The notes: a model not told the origin generated them from the sequence alone. A DNA stretch of 64,000 bases from Halictus rubicundus (GCF_050948215.1 NC_135150.1:24981943-25045942), one strand, 5' to 3'. Numbered from the stretch's first letter, positions 12,320 through 24,011 are shown. Numbers and translations are program-made.

Positions 12320-12760
12320 CAAAAGTTGGACGATTTTGAGAAAATTGTAGTCTTTGGAAAAAATTCCGAGTCCTCAGAGAAAGTTGTAGTGCCTATAAAA
12401 AATCGAAAGGTTACAATTTGTTAACTATATGTAATAATTGTGGAGCTCGTCAGAAAGTGTAGAGCCTATAAAAAAATGGCGAAGCCTACAAAAAATTGAG
12501 CCTATGGAAAAATCGGAGATCCTTCGAAAAAGTTGTAGTGTCAAATAAAAAATCGTGGAATCTTTGAAAAAGTTGTAGTGCCTGCCGAAAAGTCTCAAGA
12601 TTCCCACCAAAAAAAAAGAAAATTTTTAGCTCTATAAAATAATTGCGCAATCCCCAAAATAGTTCTGTAGGGTTCAAGTCTAGAAAAAATGGCGAAGCCT
12701 AGAAAATATTAAATAATAGTGCCTAACAAAGAATCGCGAGGCGTTTAAAAAAAGTGTGAT
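12320..12760. repeat. Degenerate short-period repeat tract
   Basis: Many diverged copies of a phrase like GTAGTGCCTATAAAAAATCG and GAAAAAGTTGTAGTG. Reverse-complemented, it resembles the 10.87-11.45 kb tract, suggesting both derive from one degenerate satellite. Confidence 0.5.
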
Positions 12761-13544
12761 CTCCAAGAAGCTAATTACAGAGCGAACTAAAAACTGTGGC
12801 GCATTCTATGGAAACATAGTGGACCCCATGAACAAATTTTGGGGGTGCCCCAAAAATAGAATTCGCACTAAAGAATGGGGTTGCCAGGACGACATATTTA
12901 GGGTCAGGAGGGTGAGCAAGGGGTGGCTGAGTCATTAGTATAAGCACTTAGGGTCTACGAGTACCATGCTGCGCCCCTGAGATTGTATCTTCAAGGTTGA
13001 TATCGAAGAATCATTTTTTATTAATACAGATATATGTAATTTCTACAGAAATGTGTCACCCATAAATGATAGCGTACACAGATAAATTGGTAAGTCACGA
13101 GGCAGTGTTTCTAGGATTGTCACTCGGAAGGCAAGTACTATGTAGTGTTTTCATTATGTAAAAGCGTCGAGCAGAAAATTCGCATTAAGGTTTATGCGTA
13201 GTTTTTACTCCATACATTATACAACACATTTAGATATAAGTGCACTTACATTCGCGACTGATTGCATTCGCAGCTCATAAATGTTCGAAAAAAACACAAC
13301 GATAGTCAAAGTACCATTTGCTGAAGAAACTTCTAACCATGAAAGTCAAATTGTTCGCACACTTTTTCAAATTTAATGATTCCATATTTATGACCGGGTC
13401 GAGGTCACTTTAATATGGAGGTACAAATACTGATTCAATTTCAAATATTTCAATAGTAATCTATATCGGCACACGTGAAATACTTTTCAGTACAAATCGG
13501 AACAATGGCCCCAAAAATATGCTAACTCCAAAAAATACTCTATC

Positions 13545-14260
13545 GAAAATACACAGTGCAACAAAGCCAAGGAGCAACAAATCTATGATCTCATGGTCCA
13601 AGAAAGTAGCTCGAAAAAATCGTCCGAATTCCCTAGTAAACCCAAGAAGCAACAAATTTATGCTCTCATAGTCCAATAAAATAGCTCGAAAAGATCGTCC
13701 GAATTCCCTTGTAAACCTAAGAAGCAACAAATCTATGATCTCATAGTCCAAGAAAATAGCTGGAAAAAATTGTTCTAATTCGCTAGTAAACCCAAGGAGC
13801 AACAAATCTATGATCTTATAGTCCAAGAAAATAGCTGGAAAAAATTATTCGAATTCCCTAGTAAACCTAAGAAGCAACGAATCTATGATCTCATGGTCCA
13901 AGAAAATAGCTCGAAAAAGTCGTCCGAATTCCCTAGTAAACCCAAGAAGCAACGAATCTATGATCTCATGGTCCAAGAAAATAGCTCGAAAAAGTCGTCC
14001 GAATTCCCTAGTAAACCCAAGAAGCAACAAATCTATGATCTCATAGTCCAAGAAAATAGCTGGAAAAAATTATTCGAATTCCCTAGTAAACCCAAGAAGC
14101 GACAAATCTATGATCTCATGGTCCAAGAAAATAAAAATCGTCCGAATTCCCTAATAAACCCAAGAAGCAACAAATCTATGATCTCATGGTCCAAGAAAAT
14201 AAAAATCGTCCGAATTCCCTAGTGAACCCAAGAAGCAACAAATCTATGATGCGATAGTCG
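13545..14260 (+). repeat. 75-bp tandem repeat array (~10 copies)
   Basis: The phrase ATCTATGATCTCATGGTCCA recurs at 13581, 13656, 13731, 13806, 13881, 13956, 14031 and 14106 (exactly 75 bp apart), then at 14174 and 14242 (68-bp units, each lacking 7 bp). Because 75 is divisible by 3, 25-residue periodic frames stay open on both strands. The 68-bp units, stops in some copies and lack of splice context argue against coding. Confidence 0.95.
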
Positions 14261-14329
14261 AAGAAAATGCGGCTCCCGATTAAAACGGGCCAGCAGTCGC
14301 TGGTAGACGGAACAAACATGATTGCCGAG

Positions 14330-15005
14330 CAATTTGGGCCGAAGCAACCGTTCCCCATAGCGACTCGGTCACGAGTCACGAGTCACGGTTCCCTTTTGCC
14401 TTTCTTCTCGGCTTGGTGGAGAAAGGGTTTCCACTCGATAGGTTCCCGAGGCTGTCACGTGCTGTAACGCGGCGGCCGATGGGCGAATGGGTTGGATGGA
14501 TGGACGCGCGACCGGCGATGTGTAACTCGAACACGTACACACGCCGACAAACCGACACGAGCACACGGTTCGAGAATAATATAGAGGTGGCCCGTCGAAG
14601 GGACCGGCGCAGTCCGAACTGGTTCGCGGCGGCAGATACGTGCAGAAACGCGCATAAACGCGCTGGTTTCGAAGCTGAGCGGTGTGCGTGTTCCTCTGTT
14701 CACAGCGCCGTGGAACGCGTCAACGGGTTCCGAAACCCGAGAGACAAACAGTGCGATATCGTCCGTGGCCGACTCTAGATCATCGCTAATCCTCGTCGAG
14801 AATCCGAGAACCGGATCCTCGCCGGTTCCCTATTCGTTTTCCGCGAACAGGCGGCGAACCTGTGACGGATTTTTATCGTTCGTTTTTGTTCGTGCCACAG
14901 AGAAATTTGTGTATTTGTGCGGAGAGAGACTAAAGAGGGATTGTTGCGAATTTTTGCTCGCGTGCCCTCGAGCCGAGGACCCTATCTGAACGACAAGTCC
15001 AACCG
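14330..15005 (+). promoter_or_regulatory. CpG-rich patch, candidate internal promoter/first exon of the FAM13-like gene
   Basis: About 700 bp of CpG-dense sequence immediately after the 75-bp array, ending in a strong donor-like site (CCAACCG|gtgagc at 15005/15006). Frames across it stop before the donor, so any exon here would be 5' UTR. Vertebrate FAM13A has an internal promoter for a RhoGAP-less isoform; this would be an analogous position. No TATA box or initiator was convincingly seen. Confidence 0.3.
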
Positions 15006-16712
15006 GTGAGCGACCATAAATGTTTCATCGAATCACCGAGAGACTCGTCTTCGCGCCGGTGGTCCGCCATTGGAAAAGAAAGTTGGTGTTCGTGATCACA
15101 TGAGCGGACGCTGACGAGAAAAAGGATTCCCGTTGCACAGTGAGTCCCAACGACGATCACTATAGCCGCCAAATCGCGATGGTGCCGTGGGTAGACTCGT
15201 TGCTGCACCGGCTCGCATGATTTTCTCACTCGAGAGGATGAACGTTTCGAGAAACGTTCCTGTTTGACCATTTTCCGGCTTGAACATTAATCGTTGGAGG
15301 AAATTGGGTGGTTGTGGGGAATTTGTTGATGGTGTTTTTGAGTCCACAGTTTGGAAATTGGTTTTGGAAGGCTCTGTCGATTTTTTTGGACGTTTGGGGG
15401 ATTGATGGCTGACTTTGTTCTTCAGGTATTATTACAATTATTAGATCGTGTAGAATAGGTGAAATTTGACACGTCGATTATGTCGAGGATCTATGGCGGG
15501 GGATTTTGTAATAGATTCTTCGACAGCAATAGCAACTTCAATCGTAATCTAATCATTTCATTCTTATGCGAAGGAAGATTTTTAAGCTTCCTTCTGGTAC
15601 AGCACTATTTTTGAAAATCGTATTGATAGACCCCCGGTAGATAAATTGTTAAGACAGTACAAAGATTCTTGATTTTTTAAAACACTAAGAATATTTTTTT
15701 TTCAGTAACCTGACCAAGTCATAAATAATGGGGGAAATGTATACTGATCTCTTGTACATAAGTAAATTACACGTTCGCAACTGCAGCAATTAAATGTATA
15801 GTCTTGGGATCGTCAATATGTCGACAGTCGCCTTTAAATTCTTGAATAATTGGTATACTTATGTCTTATTATTTTCTTCACAACTATGATAGTTAGATGT
15901 TCTTTGTTCTTAGTAGTTTCCTGGAAGAAAGAGAAAAATATTTATTTCTTATATCTGCATTTCCTTTGATGTTTTAATATCGTGCACAGACCAATGAAAT
16001 TTCATTTCGATTTGGAAAAGATTTGGAGCGAAAATTCATATATTTCTTTTTTTTTAGCTAATATAAATTTTTTAACTTAAATCTGACATTACAAATGAAC
16101 ACACGGAGGAAGGATGATATTTTAAACCAGAAATGAATGCATTACCATCCTAAGATCATTACTAAATTTCTACAGAGCGCACGGTAGTTGAAAAATGATA
16201 TTAATTCTCTTTGATTAAATTCAAAGTGAAAAAAAGATGGCTTCGTGCAGCTAGTTTCGATTTCTTGGAACACTGTGAGCCGGTTCAACAACGAACGCCA
16301 TTCGTTCACGTGCGGATGAGTCGGCGAAATATCAGAATAAACTGCAGCCAACAAAAATACGCAAGCTGGGCGCATATTTTTTCAAAATCGATTTTCCCGA
16401 GAACCACGCCGGTACTCAGCACGCGGAGACCTGCCAGAAACATTTACTCAAAGTTACAGATGAAAATGTATACCGAAAACTGCAGTCTTGCGAAGGTTTG
16501 AAGTGGACCACCGCATAGTTTTCGAGCAACTCTGGAACACGTCGGTGTTCCAAAGCCTGATCCCTTTAACGAATTATGCAATGGCCGGAGATCCCGTCGC
16601 GAGTAATCCGATTCGACGGATTATCGATTTAACGAGGCAACCCCCTTTGGGGCGCGTCTCCGAAAAACATAGTTGTTAGATCGATTAGAGCAGTTCCGTT
16701 CAGCAAGTCTTG

Positions 16713-16760
16713 CGGCGGGCAAAGGACGCCCGCCGATGCCCGCGGGCATGGCCGCGGGCA
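16713..16760. other. Two consecutive GC-rich perfect hairpins
   Basis: CGGCGGGC-AAAGGAC-GCCCGCCG (16713-16735) is followed by TGCCCGCGGGCATGGCCGCG and its completion (16737-16760), itself an inverted repeat. A TGACGTCA box follows at about 16763. Confidence 0.6.
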
Positions 16761-16848
16761 GTGTGACGTCAGCGGGAAAATATTGTCGCAGGCAGAACCA
16801 TCGAAAGGAGGCGTGGTTCGTTGCCCGTCAAGCCGCTTATGCTCAGGG

Positions 16849-17019
16849 CAGTGTTGCTAGATCAAGACTTGTTCCCCCACTCTAATTTTCTACCGCGCTA
16901 TTCCCCGCGGCCCGGTCACGTGACGCGTTTCGTCTTTGTCGCGCATACACCGATACTGGCAGAGAGAGGGTAACTTCTTCCCCTCAATTCGTGCTCCCTC
17001 CCCTCATCTGACGACACTG
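16849..17019. mobile_element. GC-rich MITE-like element, copy 2 (inverted relative to copy 1)
   Basis: Ends CAGTGTTGCTAGAT and ATCTGACGACACTG form an imperfect terminal inverted repeat (12/14). The interior matches the reverse complement of 10678-10848 along its length (AGATCAAGACTTGTTCCCCC, TACCGCGCTATTCCCC, GGTCACGTGACGCG, ACTGGCAGAGAG). Confidence 0.7.
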
Positions 17020-17356
17020 GAAACTAATTCTCTGCCCGCACGGGCGATAGCTGAACGGGACTGGATTAGAGTAATGCGTCCTTTAATCTTTTCGCGCTTA
17101 TGCAATCATGAAGTCCGAACAAGACATGTTCATTTGTTTCATAATGGACGAAAAACATCTGGAAATTCATTGGAAATGAACTTCACATATACTTGAAATA
17201 ATTTATCGAATTATTAACGCCACAGTACAAAAAATGTTGTTTTGCAATATAAATACAATTGATTATCTTGAATATCTGTGGTTCATTTATTAACAGAGTT
17301 AGAGTGTATCGATCAATTATAACATCGTTGACCATAAGTGGCTTCGATTTGATCGC

Positions 17357-17658
17357 TAGACTGCGGATCTTTTACGTAAGATAAACATTATTTATTATTT
17401 CAGAGTTACGTGAAAATCGATTTGTTCTCTTAATAATTTCGATGAATAGCGAATAATGTACCAGTAATATTAAATTCATTTGATGTCTCTTATATCTTAA
17501 AATGTCTCTTATATCTTATAGTAAAAATCGATTTGTTCTATTAATAATTTCGATGGACAGCGAATAATGTACCAGTAATGTTAAATTAATTTGATGTCTC
17601 TTATATCTTACGTTTCGCCTACTTATTTTTGCCATAAATGCATAAACTCCGCAGTCTA
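17357..17658. repeat. TA-flanked GACTGCGGA MITE with internal 111-bp duplication
   Basis: TA-GACTGCGGATC on the left and CTCCGCAGTC-TA on the right. Inside, a segment starting AAAATCGATTTGTTCT is present twice, at about 17413 and 17524 (111-bp offset), with few differences. Confidence 0.75.
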
Positions 17659-17762
17659 TTAATAACAGTTGCATGTATTTCCAATGAGTCAGAACTGGAT
17701 CGACCAGATTAAAACACATTCGTACAACCAAACATACATATTGGTGCAACCTAATTGATTTT

Positions 17763-17933
17763 TTAGCAGACTGCAGATTTAACACGTTTATAACAAAAAT
17801 GGATAGCTTAAAACTACACATCGGAAGAATTCAATCGGTGCATTATTATTAAAATTATTCTACGGTCTACTAAAATTATTCGAAAAAGAAATGCGTTAGA
17901 AAATTTCGATTTTGCACAAAGATCCGCAGTCTA
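17763..17933. repeat. TA-flanked GACTGCGGA MITE
   Basis: Left GACTGCAGATTT, right GATCCGCAGTCTA; about 170 bp; non-coding. Confidence 0.65.
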
Positions 17934-17961
17934 GCTATCGCAATTAGATATCCACAAACAA

Positions 17962-18243
17962 TAACTCTCATTAATATTCGGACACACTTAAAAATATGAT
18001 AACTTTTTAAATATCGGACCATACGACTTGGATATTTTTTTGTAAGAAGTTGGGACAATTAGTTTACTACATGAAGTGGAAACAAATTTTTTTTTTAAAT
18101 TGCGGTGTAAAAAATTCCCATTGAAAATTTGTAAAGTGCGGTTCGTAGGTTCTGTGTCGAAAAGTCGTACGGTCCAATATTAAAAAAGGCCAATAACCAA
18201 TATTATCGTCTTTTTAAGAGTGTCCGAATATTAATGGTAGTAG
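17962..18243. mobile_element. Foldback element related to the 7386-8057 type
   Basis: Arms ATTAATATTCGGACACACTT and AAGAGTGTCCGAATATTAAT are inverted repeats, continuing inward (ATCGGACCATACGACTT against AAGTCGTACGGTCCAATAT). About 280 bp. Confidence 0.7.
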
Positions 18244-18672
18244 GTGCAGATCGCCGCCTTCAGGTGGACGATATTAGAGCGTACAGTTTGAAACGACGTA
18301 TAAATACGTCCACCGGAGCGAAAGGGTTAAATCGATCGATCCGTCGTCGACACGGTCGAAATTCGCTGGTGCACGCGGATAGTTAATCGAATTAATTGAA
18401 TCCAACAGGCGCCGCTTCCGCAGATCGATAGTGAACGGCTCCGATGCTTGACGCAACCTACGTATAGTTGGTTACCGTGTCTAAAACCGAGGGTCATTCG
18501 GACACAGACGAGTCGCTAAAATGCTTTACACGACCACGCAGCTTCGTCGACGTGCGAATCGCTGGAAAATCGACGGGTATTTATCGCAAATCATCAAAGA
18601 AACATCGACTGACCTGTCTCGGCCGAAGACATCGCTGTTTCACCCGGGAATGATCTTTTTTCATCGACGCAT

Positions 18673-19165
18673 TTAACCCATTAACACCCAACAAAGATGT
18701 CGGACGCAACATCTCGATCTTCTTTTTTGATGACTTTGCAGTATTCTGCTTGTCGCAGTTGCAGATAGTTGTTCCAAAGATCTGCTTGATACACTTTTCA
18801 TTGGTGCTTCTCGTTTCAATTGGATCTAGACGGGACTAGAACATTTTGTAATTTATTGAAATTGAAGTATCCATAGTGATTGAGATCATCAACTAACACT
18901 TAAGTCGTAAAGAGTTTCATTTCATGGGAAACTCTGTCGTTTGTGATTCTTGTATGGTGTCTAGGATTATATATTATAATTGTACTCTGGAAAAATAATT
19001 GTAAGTTAATTCAGTTATATTCTTATATATTTTCATTCACAAAAAGATTCAGCCTAGAAATTATTTTAATAACATTCATACTCTGTCTCGTATCCTTCTA
19101 TGAATAGTAAACAATTGTATATTTAAACATCGTGTTAATTGACTGCTTGGGACTTAATGGGTTAA
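18673..19165. repeat. piggyBac-type MITE (TTAA)
   Basis: TTAA-CCCATTAACACCC at the left and GGGACTTAATGGG-TTAA at the right, ~490 bp, with no transposase. Confidence 0.6.
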
Positions 19166-20744
19166 TCTTACTCATCGTCTCATTCCTCGTTCAATTTATG
19201 TGTATTTAAACAGCATTCACTGTAGTTAGAAAATTCTTCATTATTTACCATTTACTATAGAAGAAGTCATCCTCAAAAACTTATTTAGCGAAAATTTCGA
19301 ATCTCCGGAATCCTGGAATTTTTCTAAACCGTACTAGAAACTTCATTTTTACCGTTCAATTTTATTATTAATTATAAAAGTGCATAAACAACGAATAAAA
19401 GTGGCGGCAAACAAAATGACACCACTTCCTAAAAATACACTTTTAATCTACCGGTTGTGTAGTAATTTTGGGATCCCAAATTTGTAGCCACTTTGTGGCA
19501 GTTAAGTAGCAATTGTTAATCAAGAAGTTATTTAGAGTGACGCAACGCAGTAAAACTTTCTTCAGAGATTATTCTTGAGACAAAAGTGCTTCGCGTGCTT
19601 TGTATAGCACAGTCATTAAGAAGGCTATTAATAAGTCCTGTCTACTAGCATGTCGGCTACCGTGTGACTCATATGTGAGTCAGACAATTAATTGTTTAGA
19701 TTTAGCGGTTATCTCTGGTAAGCCGGATGCTTTCGACGATTTGCCAGTCATGGCTCTGCATCGGTTCAAGTCCTTATGCATCAAATATTTTCTTAAATTT
19801 TGGAACGTATTCGGAGATACGGTCCTAAGGTGGTTAATCATTAATTTATTCGACACAAGATGACAAAAACAGCAATGGCTATAATAAATGAAAACTTTCC
19901 AATTTTTATTGCTTCAACCCTCATGCGTTGTCTAAATCAGTTTGACCCACACCTAGATCGTTGCTTTCAATTATAACTTTCCTCACAAAAATAAATACGT
20001 AAGTAATTTAATGTTAATGTTACAATGTGTAAGTGAGTGTAAATTGTACAGTAAACTCCCGTATTACACGATGAAAGAAATTGTTTAATAAAAAGACTAT
20101 ATGCCTTTAGGTGAAAATAAATACACAGTAACTGTACAAACAATTATTTAAATGGACCATACACTTACTGCCACATGCACACGTATGCAGTCCTATTGAA
20201 CAATTTTTTTATTACGAGAGTCCACTGTATATCAACCACGCTCCAATTTAATTCTCAAAATACAAAAATCTCAATTTCTTAATGGGATACAAAAAAAAAC
20301 ACCTGCTACAATTTTGCTCTTGTGCGACAAATTCCTGTTCGGCAGCCTTTTAATCGAATGATGCTCCGCGAAATAGCTTTCCAGAAAAACCGTTCCGAAA
20401 CGTATAACATGATTCCGCGCTTTCATTCGATTCCAGGGAAAATTGTCCGACATTGTATCTCTCTCTCGCTCTCTCTTCGGCAACATTTTATTTAGATTAT
20501 AGATTCGTTCGTCTCCGGTTGAACGATGCGCGGAGAAAAAGCCGGATAAAACGCGTAACGTAATCAGAGCACCCGACCTACCTCACTGCAGTCTCTCAAA
20601 GCCATTTCCCTCGTGAACGGCGATCGATCGATCTCCCCGGCCACTTTTTCCACCCCCTTCTCCTCCCGCTTTCCACCGCTTTTACTCCCCTTTACCTTCC
20701 GTTTCGGGTCGCGACCCTGGGACACACCGCTCGACAGTGTTACC

Positions 20745-20885
20745 TCCGTAACTGTCGCAGAATTGTCTACCCTAACTGTCAAAATTTTATCCCCGCCACT
20801 TGGGGGCTCCCTCTTGGAGCACCAGTCGAGTATCGGTGAGACTAGAACTTTTCTAATTTATTCTTTTTTTCTTTTTACCTTTACA
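20745..20885. repeat. Left arm of a diverged inverted duplication
   Basis: Contains ACCTCCGTAACTGTCGCAGA, CTGTCAAAATTTTATCCCC and GTCGAGTATCGGTGAG. The reverse complement of these phrases is found in the same order at about 22410-22540. Confidence 0.6.
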
Positions 20886-21407
20886 TCTCGTTTTTCTAAT
20901 TAGAATGACTCGAAACGCGATATAGTTACGATCATAATTGCTTGTGTAATAAGCGATTAATGTTTCGGGCGTTAAAGAGGTCGGCGAACGGAAAAGAAGG
21001 TAACACCTCTACTGGAACTGTTACGTACTCGGCAGAGCCGACGATGCGACAGTTACGCAGATACTACTGTAATCATATGCGCTGCGCGGTATGTCGAACA
21101 AGTTCGTTCGAGGAATCCGTTTTCCCGGAGGCCTTTTATCTACGAACAATTTTACACGAGCTGTCTCGCATGCGACGACCCCTTCTTTTCCTCTTCGGCG
21201 TAGTTCCTCTTCGAGCGGAGAACACCTGTCCGTTAATAAATTAATCAATCGATGCACGCGGTCTCTCGCGTAATCGAGCCGCAACGAAAGTCACGTAACT
21301 CGGGAAATCGTAGAACCGATGACCTTTGTGTTTCTATTTAGACCGATCGATCCGGAAACGCCATTGTACGGCGTCTCCGGACAGAGAATTTCCTTGGCAG
21401 CGAGTTA

Positions 21408-22040
21408 TTAACACGTTCACTGCCAGCATCTGTTTCCTTGTGCAAAAGTTTTATTAACCCCTTGAACTGTAATATCGAGTCAGACTCGTGACCGAGAATT
21501 CGAACAGGATCTACTAAATATGTACGTAATTGGTTTTCATTGAAGCAAAAGTAAAATTATATTTAGCCATTAGAGAATATATTAGGAATATTATATATTT
21601 ATAATACATTAGGCATATTAGTAATATTTTACTTTCTACTATGGGTTTGAACACCGTGTTGCATGAAATGAATTTTGACTATTTTTAACACTAAACCTAC
21701 CGACATTTCATGTATACCTAATCCTACCATGAGCGGTCAAATGACCGCTTGAAAAAAAGAATATGTATCTTAATAGAAGTATCTCTAGAAAGAGATTTTA
21801 GCCAATTGGATAGTAAACAAAATATTTTTTTTTTTCTATTTAGAAAAGTTTTACTTACATTTATGCATTTTCAGCACATTCAAGTCAATAAGTTACATGG
21901 CGATACAGTAACGTTGTATACAAGAAATTCTAAACGAAATTTCAAAAACGGTGATTTGACCGCGCGTGGTAGGTTTAGTATTAAATATACCGTGAGATTA
22001 TGGTTGCGAAATATTGCGACGGTAGCAGCGAACGTGCTAA
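21408..22040. repeat. TTAA-type MITE with nested insertions
   Basis: The left end TTAACACGTTCACTGCCAGC and right end GCAGCGAACGTGCTAA are inverted. Inside lie a CCCCTTGAACTG piggyBac-like end (from about 21455) and a complete TTAA-flanked element at 21685-21984. Confidence 0.5.
21685..21984. repeat. piggyBac-type MITE (CACTAAACCTACC ends)
   Basis: TTAA-CACTAAACCTACC on the left and GGTAGGTTTAGTA-TTAA on the right, 300 bp. Subterminal GAGCGGTCAAATGACCGC is an internal palindrome. Related ends appear near 25490 and 63045. Confidence 0.65.
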
Positions 22041-22409
22041 CACGATTAAACGGGTCCGTTCTACTTGACCGAAAGTGACCTTCCTCGACAATGTTTACAA
22101 CGATGCTATTTCCCCAATACATGTGGCATATATACTTTCATCGACATTCTGTTCTCACCGACGTATTGACTAAACTAGAGTGAGTCACAAGTCATGCGTT
22201 TTTCACTCAAACCGAGCACTTTTTATATTTTCCTCGTAGCTTCGGTCGTTTCGAAGTTTATTTCCAGTAATGTCGCAAAAGCACGCGAATTGAGTCTAGA
22301 TGATTACGTCGGTGAAAACAGAATGTCGATGAAGACATGTATATATCGTGTTTGGTGTCATTTTAATAAAAAACGAGACGAATAGGATGGTAAAAGTTTC
22401 ATGAGAAAA

Positions 22410-22540
22410 AAAAATTAGAAAAGTTGCAATCTTTTCAATCCCACCGATACTCGACCCCCCAGCGGTAGGGATAACATTTTGACAATTACGTTAGACACCT
22501 TTGCGACAGTTACGGAGATAATACTGTCGATGTAAACATT
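22410..22540. repeat. Right arm of a diverged inverted duplication
   Basis: Inverted relative to 20745-20885 (CCGATACTCGAC, GGGATAACATTTTGACA, GCGACAGTTACGGAG). It abuts the GGGTCA tandem array. Confidence 0.6.
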
Positions 22541-22589
22541 GCCGAGGGAGCCACTGTCCGTCAAGTACAACGGACCCGATTGAACATAG

Positions 22590-23330
22590 GACGGGTCAAA
22601 ATGACCCAGTAAAAAGAATTGAAAAGTCTCCTTTTGAGGACGGGTCAAAATGACCCAGTGTAAAGAATTGAAAGAGTTGAAAAGTCCCATTTTGAGGACG
22701 GGTCAAAATGACCCAGTGTGTAAAGAATTGAAAGAGTTGAAAAGTCCCCTTTTGAGGACGGGTCAAAGTGACCCAGTGTGTAAAGAATTGAAAGAGTTGA
22801 AAAGTCCCCTTTTGAGGACGGGTCAAAGTGACCCAGCGTGTAAAGAATTGAAAGAGTTGAAAAGTCCCCTTTTGAGGACGGGTCAAAGTGACCCAGTATA
22901 AAGAATTGAAAGAGTCGAAAAGTCCCCTTTTGAGGGCGGGTCAAAGTGACCCAGTATAAAGAATTGAAAGAGTTGAAAAGTCCCCTTTCGAGGACGGGTC
23001 AAAATGACCCAGTAGAAAGTATCGACAGAATTTAAGTCTCCTTTTGAGGACGGGTCAAAATGGCCCAGTGTAAAGAATTGAAAGAGTCGAAAAGTCCCCT
23101 TTTGAGGACGGGTCAAAGTGACCCAGTATAAAGAATTGAAAGAGTTGAAAAGTCCGCTTTTGAGGACGGGTCAAAATGACCCAGTATAAAGAATTGAAAG
23201 AATTGAAAAGTCCTCCTTTGAGGACGGGTCAAAATGACCCAGTATAAAGAATTGAAGGAGTTTAAAAGTCCCCTTTTGAGGACGGGTCAAAATGACCCAG
23301 TAGAAGGAATTGAAAGAATTGAAGAGTATT
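22590..23330 (+). repeat. ~60-bp tandem array with a GGGTCAAAATGACCC palindrome, about 13 copies
   Basis: Each unit is the palindrome GGGTCAAARTGACCC, then roughly AGTGTAAAGAATTGAAAGAG, then TTGAAAAGTCCCCTTTTGAG. Spacing is 50-60 bp and exactly 60 bp in the central copies, giving periodic open frames on both strands. No splice context or conserved protein. Confidence 0.95.
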
Positions 23331-23929
23331 CTACTGTACATCTATTCGATAATTTTGCAGAATATAAACGATTCTCTGACCATTTCGACTGGCCGACTAA
23401 GTCCAACCATGATCGAAGCCTTCGTCCACGTTTTTTAGATGCGAAGAGCAAGATTCTTTATTCACGAGGTATAACCGTAGACGGAAGCGTTCGACCTCTG
23501 AGTCATTCGGTTTCTTTCCACACGTTCTGCCCACCTTTCGCTGTCCCTGGTTTCTTCTGGCTCGTTTGTTTCGTAATTCGCAGCCGCCACGCCGGCGAAT
23601 TGGATTAATAGAGCCGAGAGCCATGTGATGCGCATCGACGTTGTTTACCTCGTTAATTTTCTATGGGTGCTGATCGAACCGGTCTTCGGTGGTACCGCAG
23701 CGGAATTTTCCACCACTCGTGACCACCGGACAGAGAGATATCGCGTGCTCGAAGGGGAAAAAAGGATCTCTCCCGCTTCCCTCGTGACTGCTAGCTCATT
23801 AATTGAGCCACTCGGACGACCGACTGATCAACTACGGCTAATGAATTGCGGTGAAATGCAGTGACTCCGCGGAATTGATCTTTTCCGCAAATTCTTCCCT
23901 GCTTTCGATAACGAACTGATGAAATTATT

Positions 23930-24011
23930 TTTCCCTCTTCCTCTTCCTCTTCTTCTTCTTCGTCTGCTTCTTTTTCTTCTTCTTCTTCTTCTTCTTCCTC
24001 TTCCTCTTCGT
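23930..24011 (+). repeat. TTC/TCC pyrimidine microsatellite
   Basis: Imperfect (CTT)n/(CCT)n tract; the minus-strand frame reads as a Glu run and is an artefact. Confidence 0.9.

Noticed and set aside
13461..14222. Periodic 25-residue frames on both strands
   Set aside because: Explained by the 75-bp tandem unit; both strands being open equally argues against either being coding.
22415..23116. Long periodic frames on the minus strand (TRPQKGTFQLFQF repeats) and plus strand
   Set aside because: They arise from 60-bp units being a multiple of three; no start context, splice sites or non-repeat sequence.
22590..23330. Regularly spaced palindromic repeats resembling a CRISPR array
   Set aside because: The sequence between palindromes is itself repeated, not unique spacers, and the context is a eukaryotic intron; this is a tandem array.
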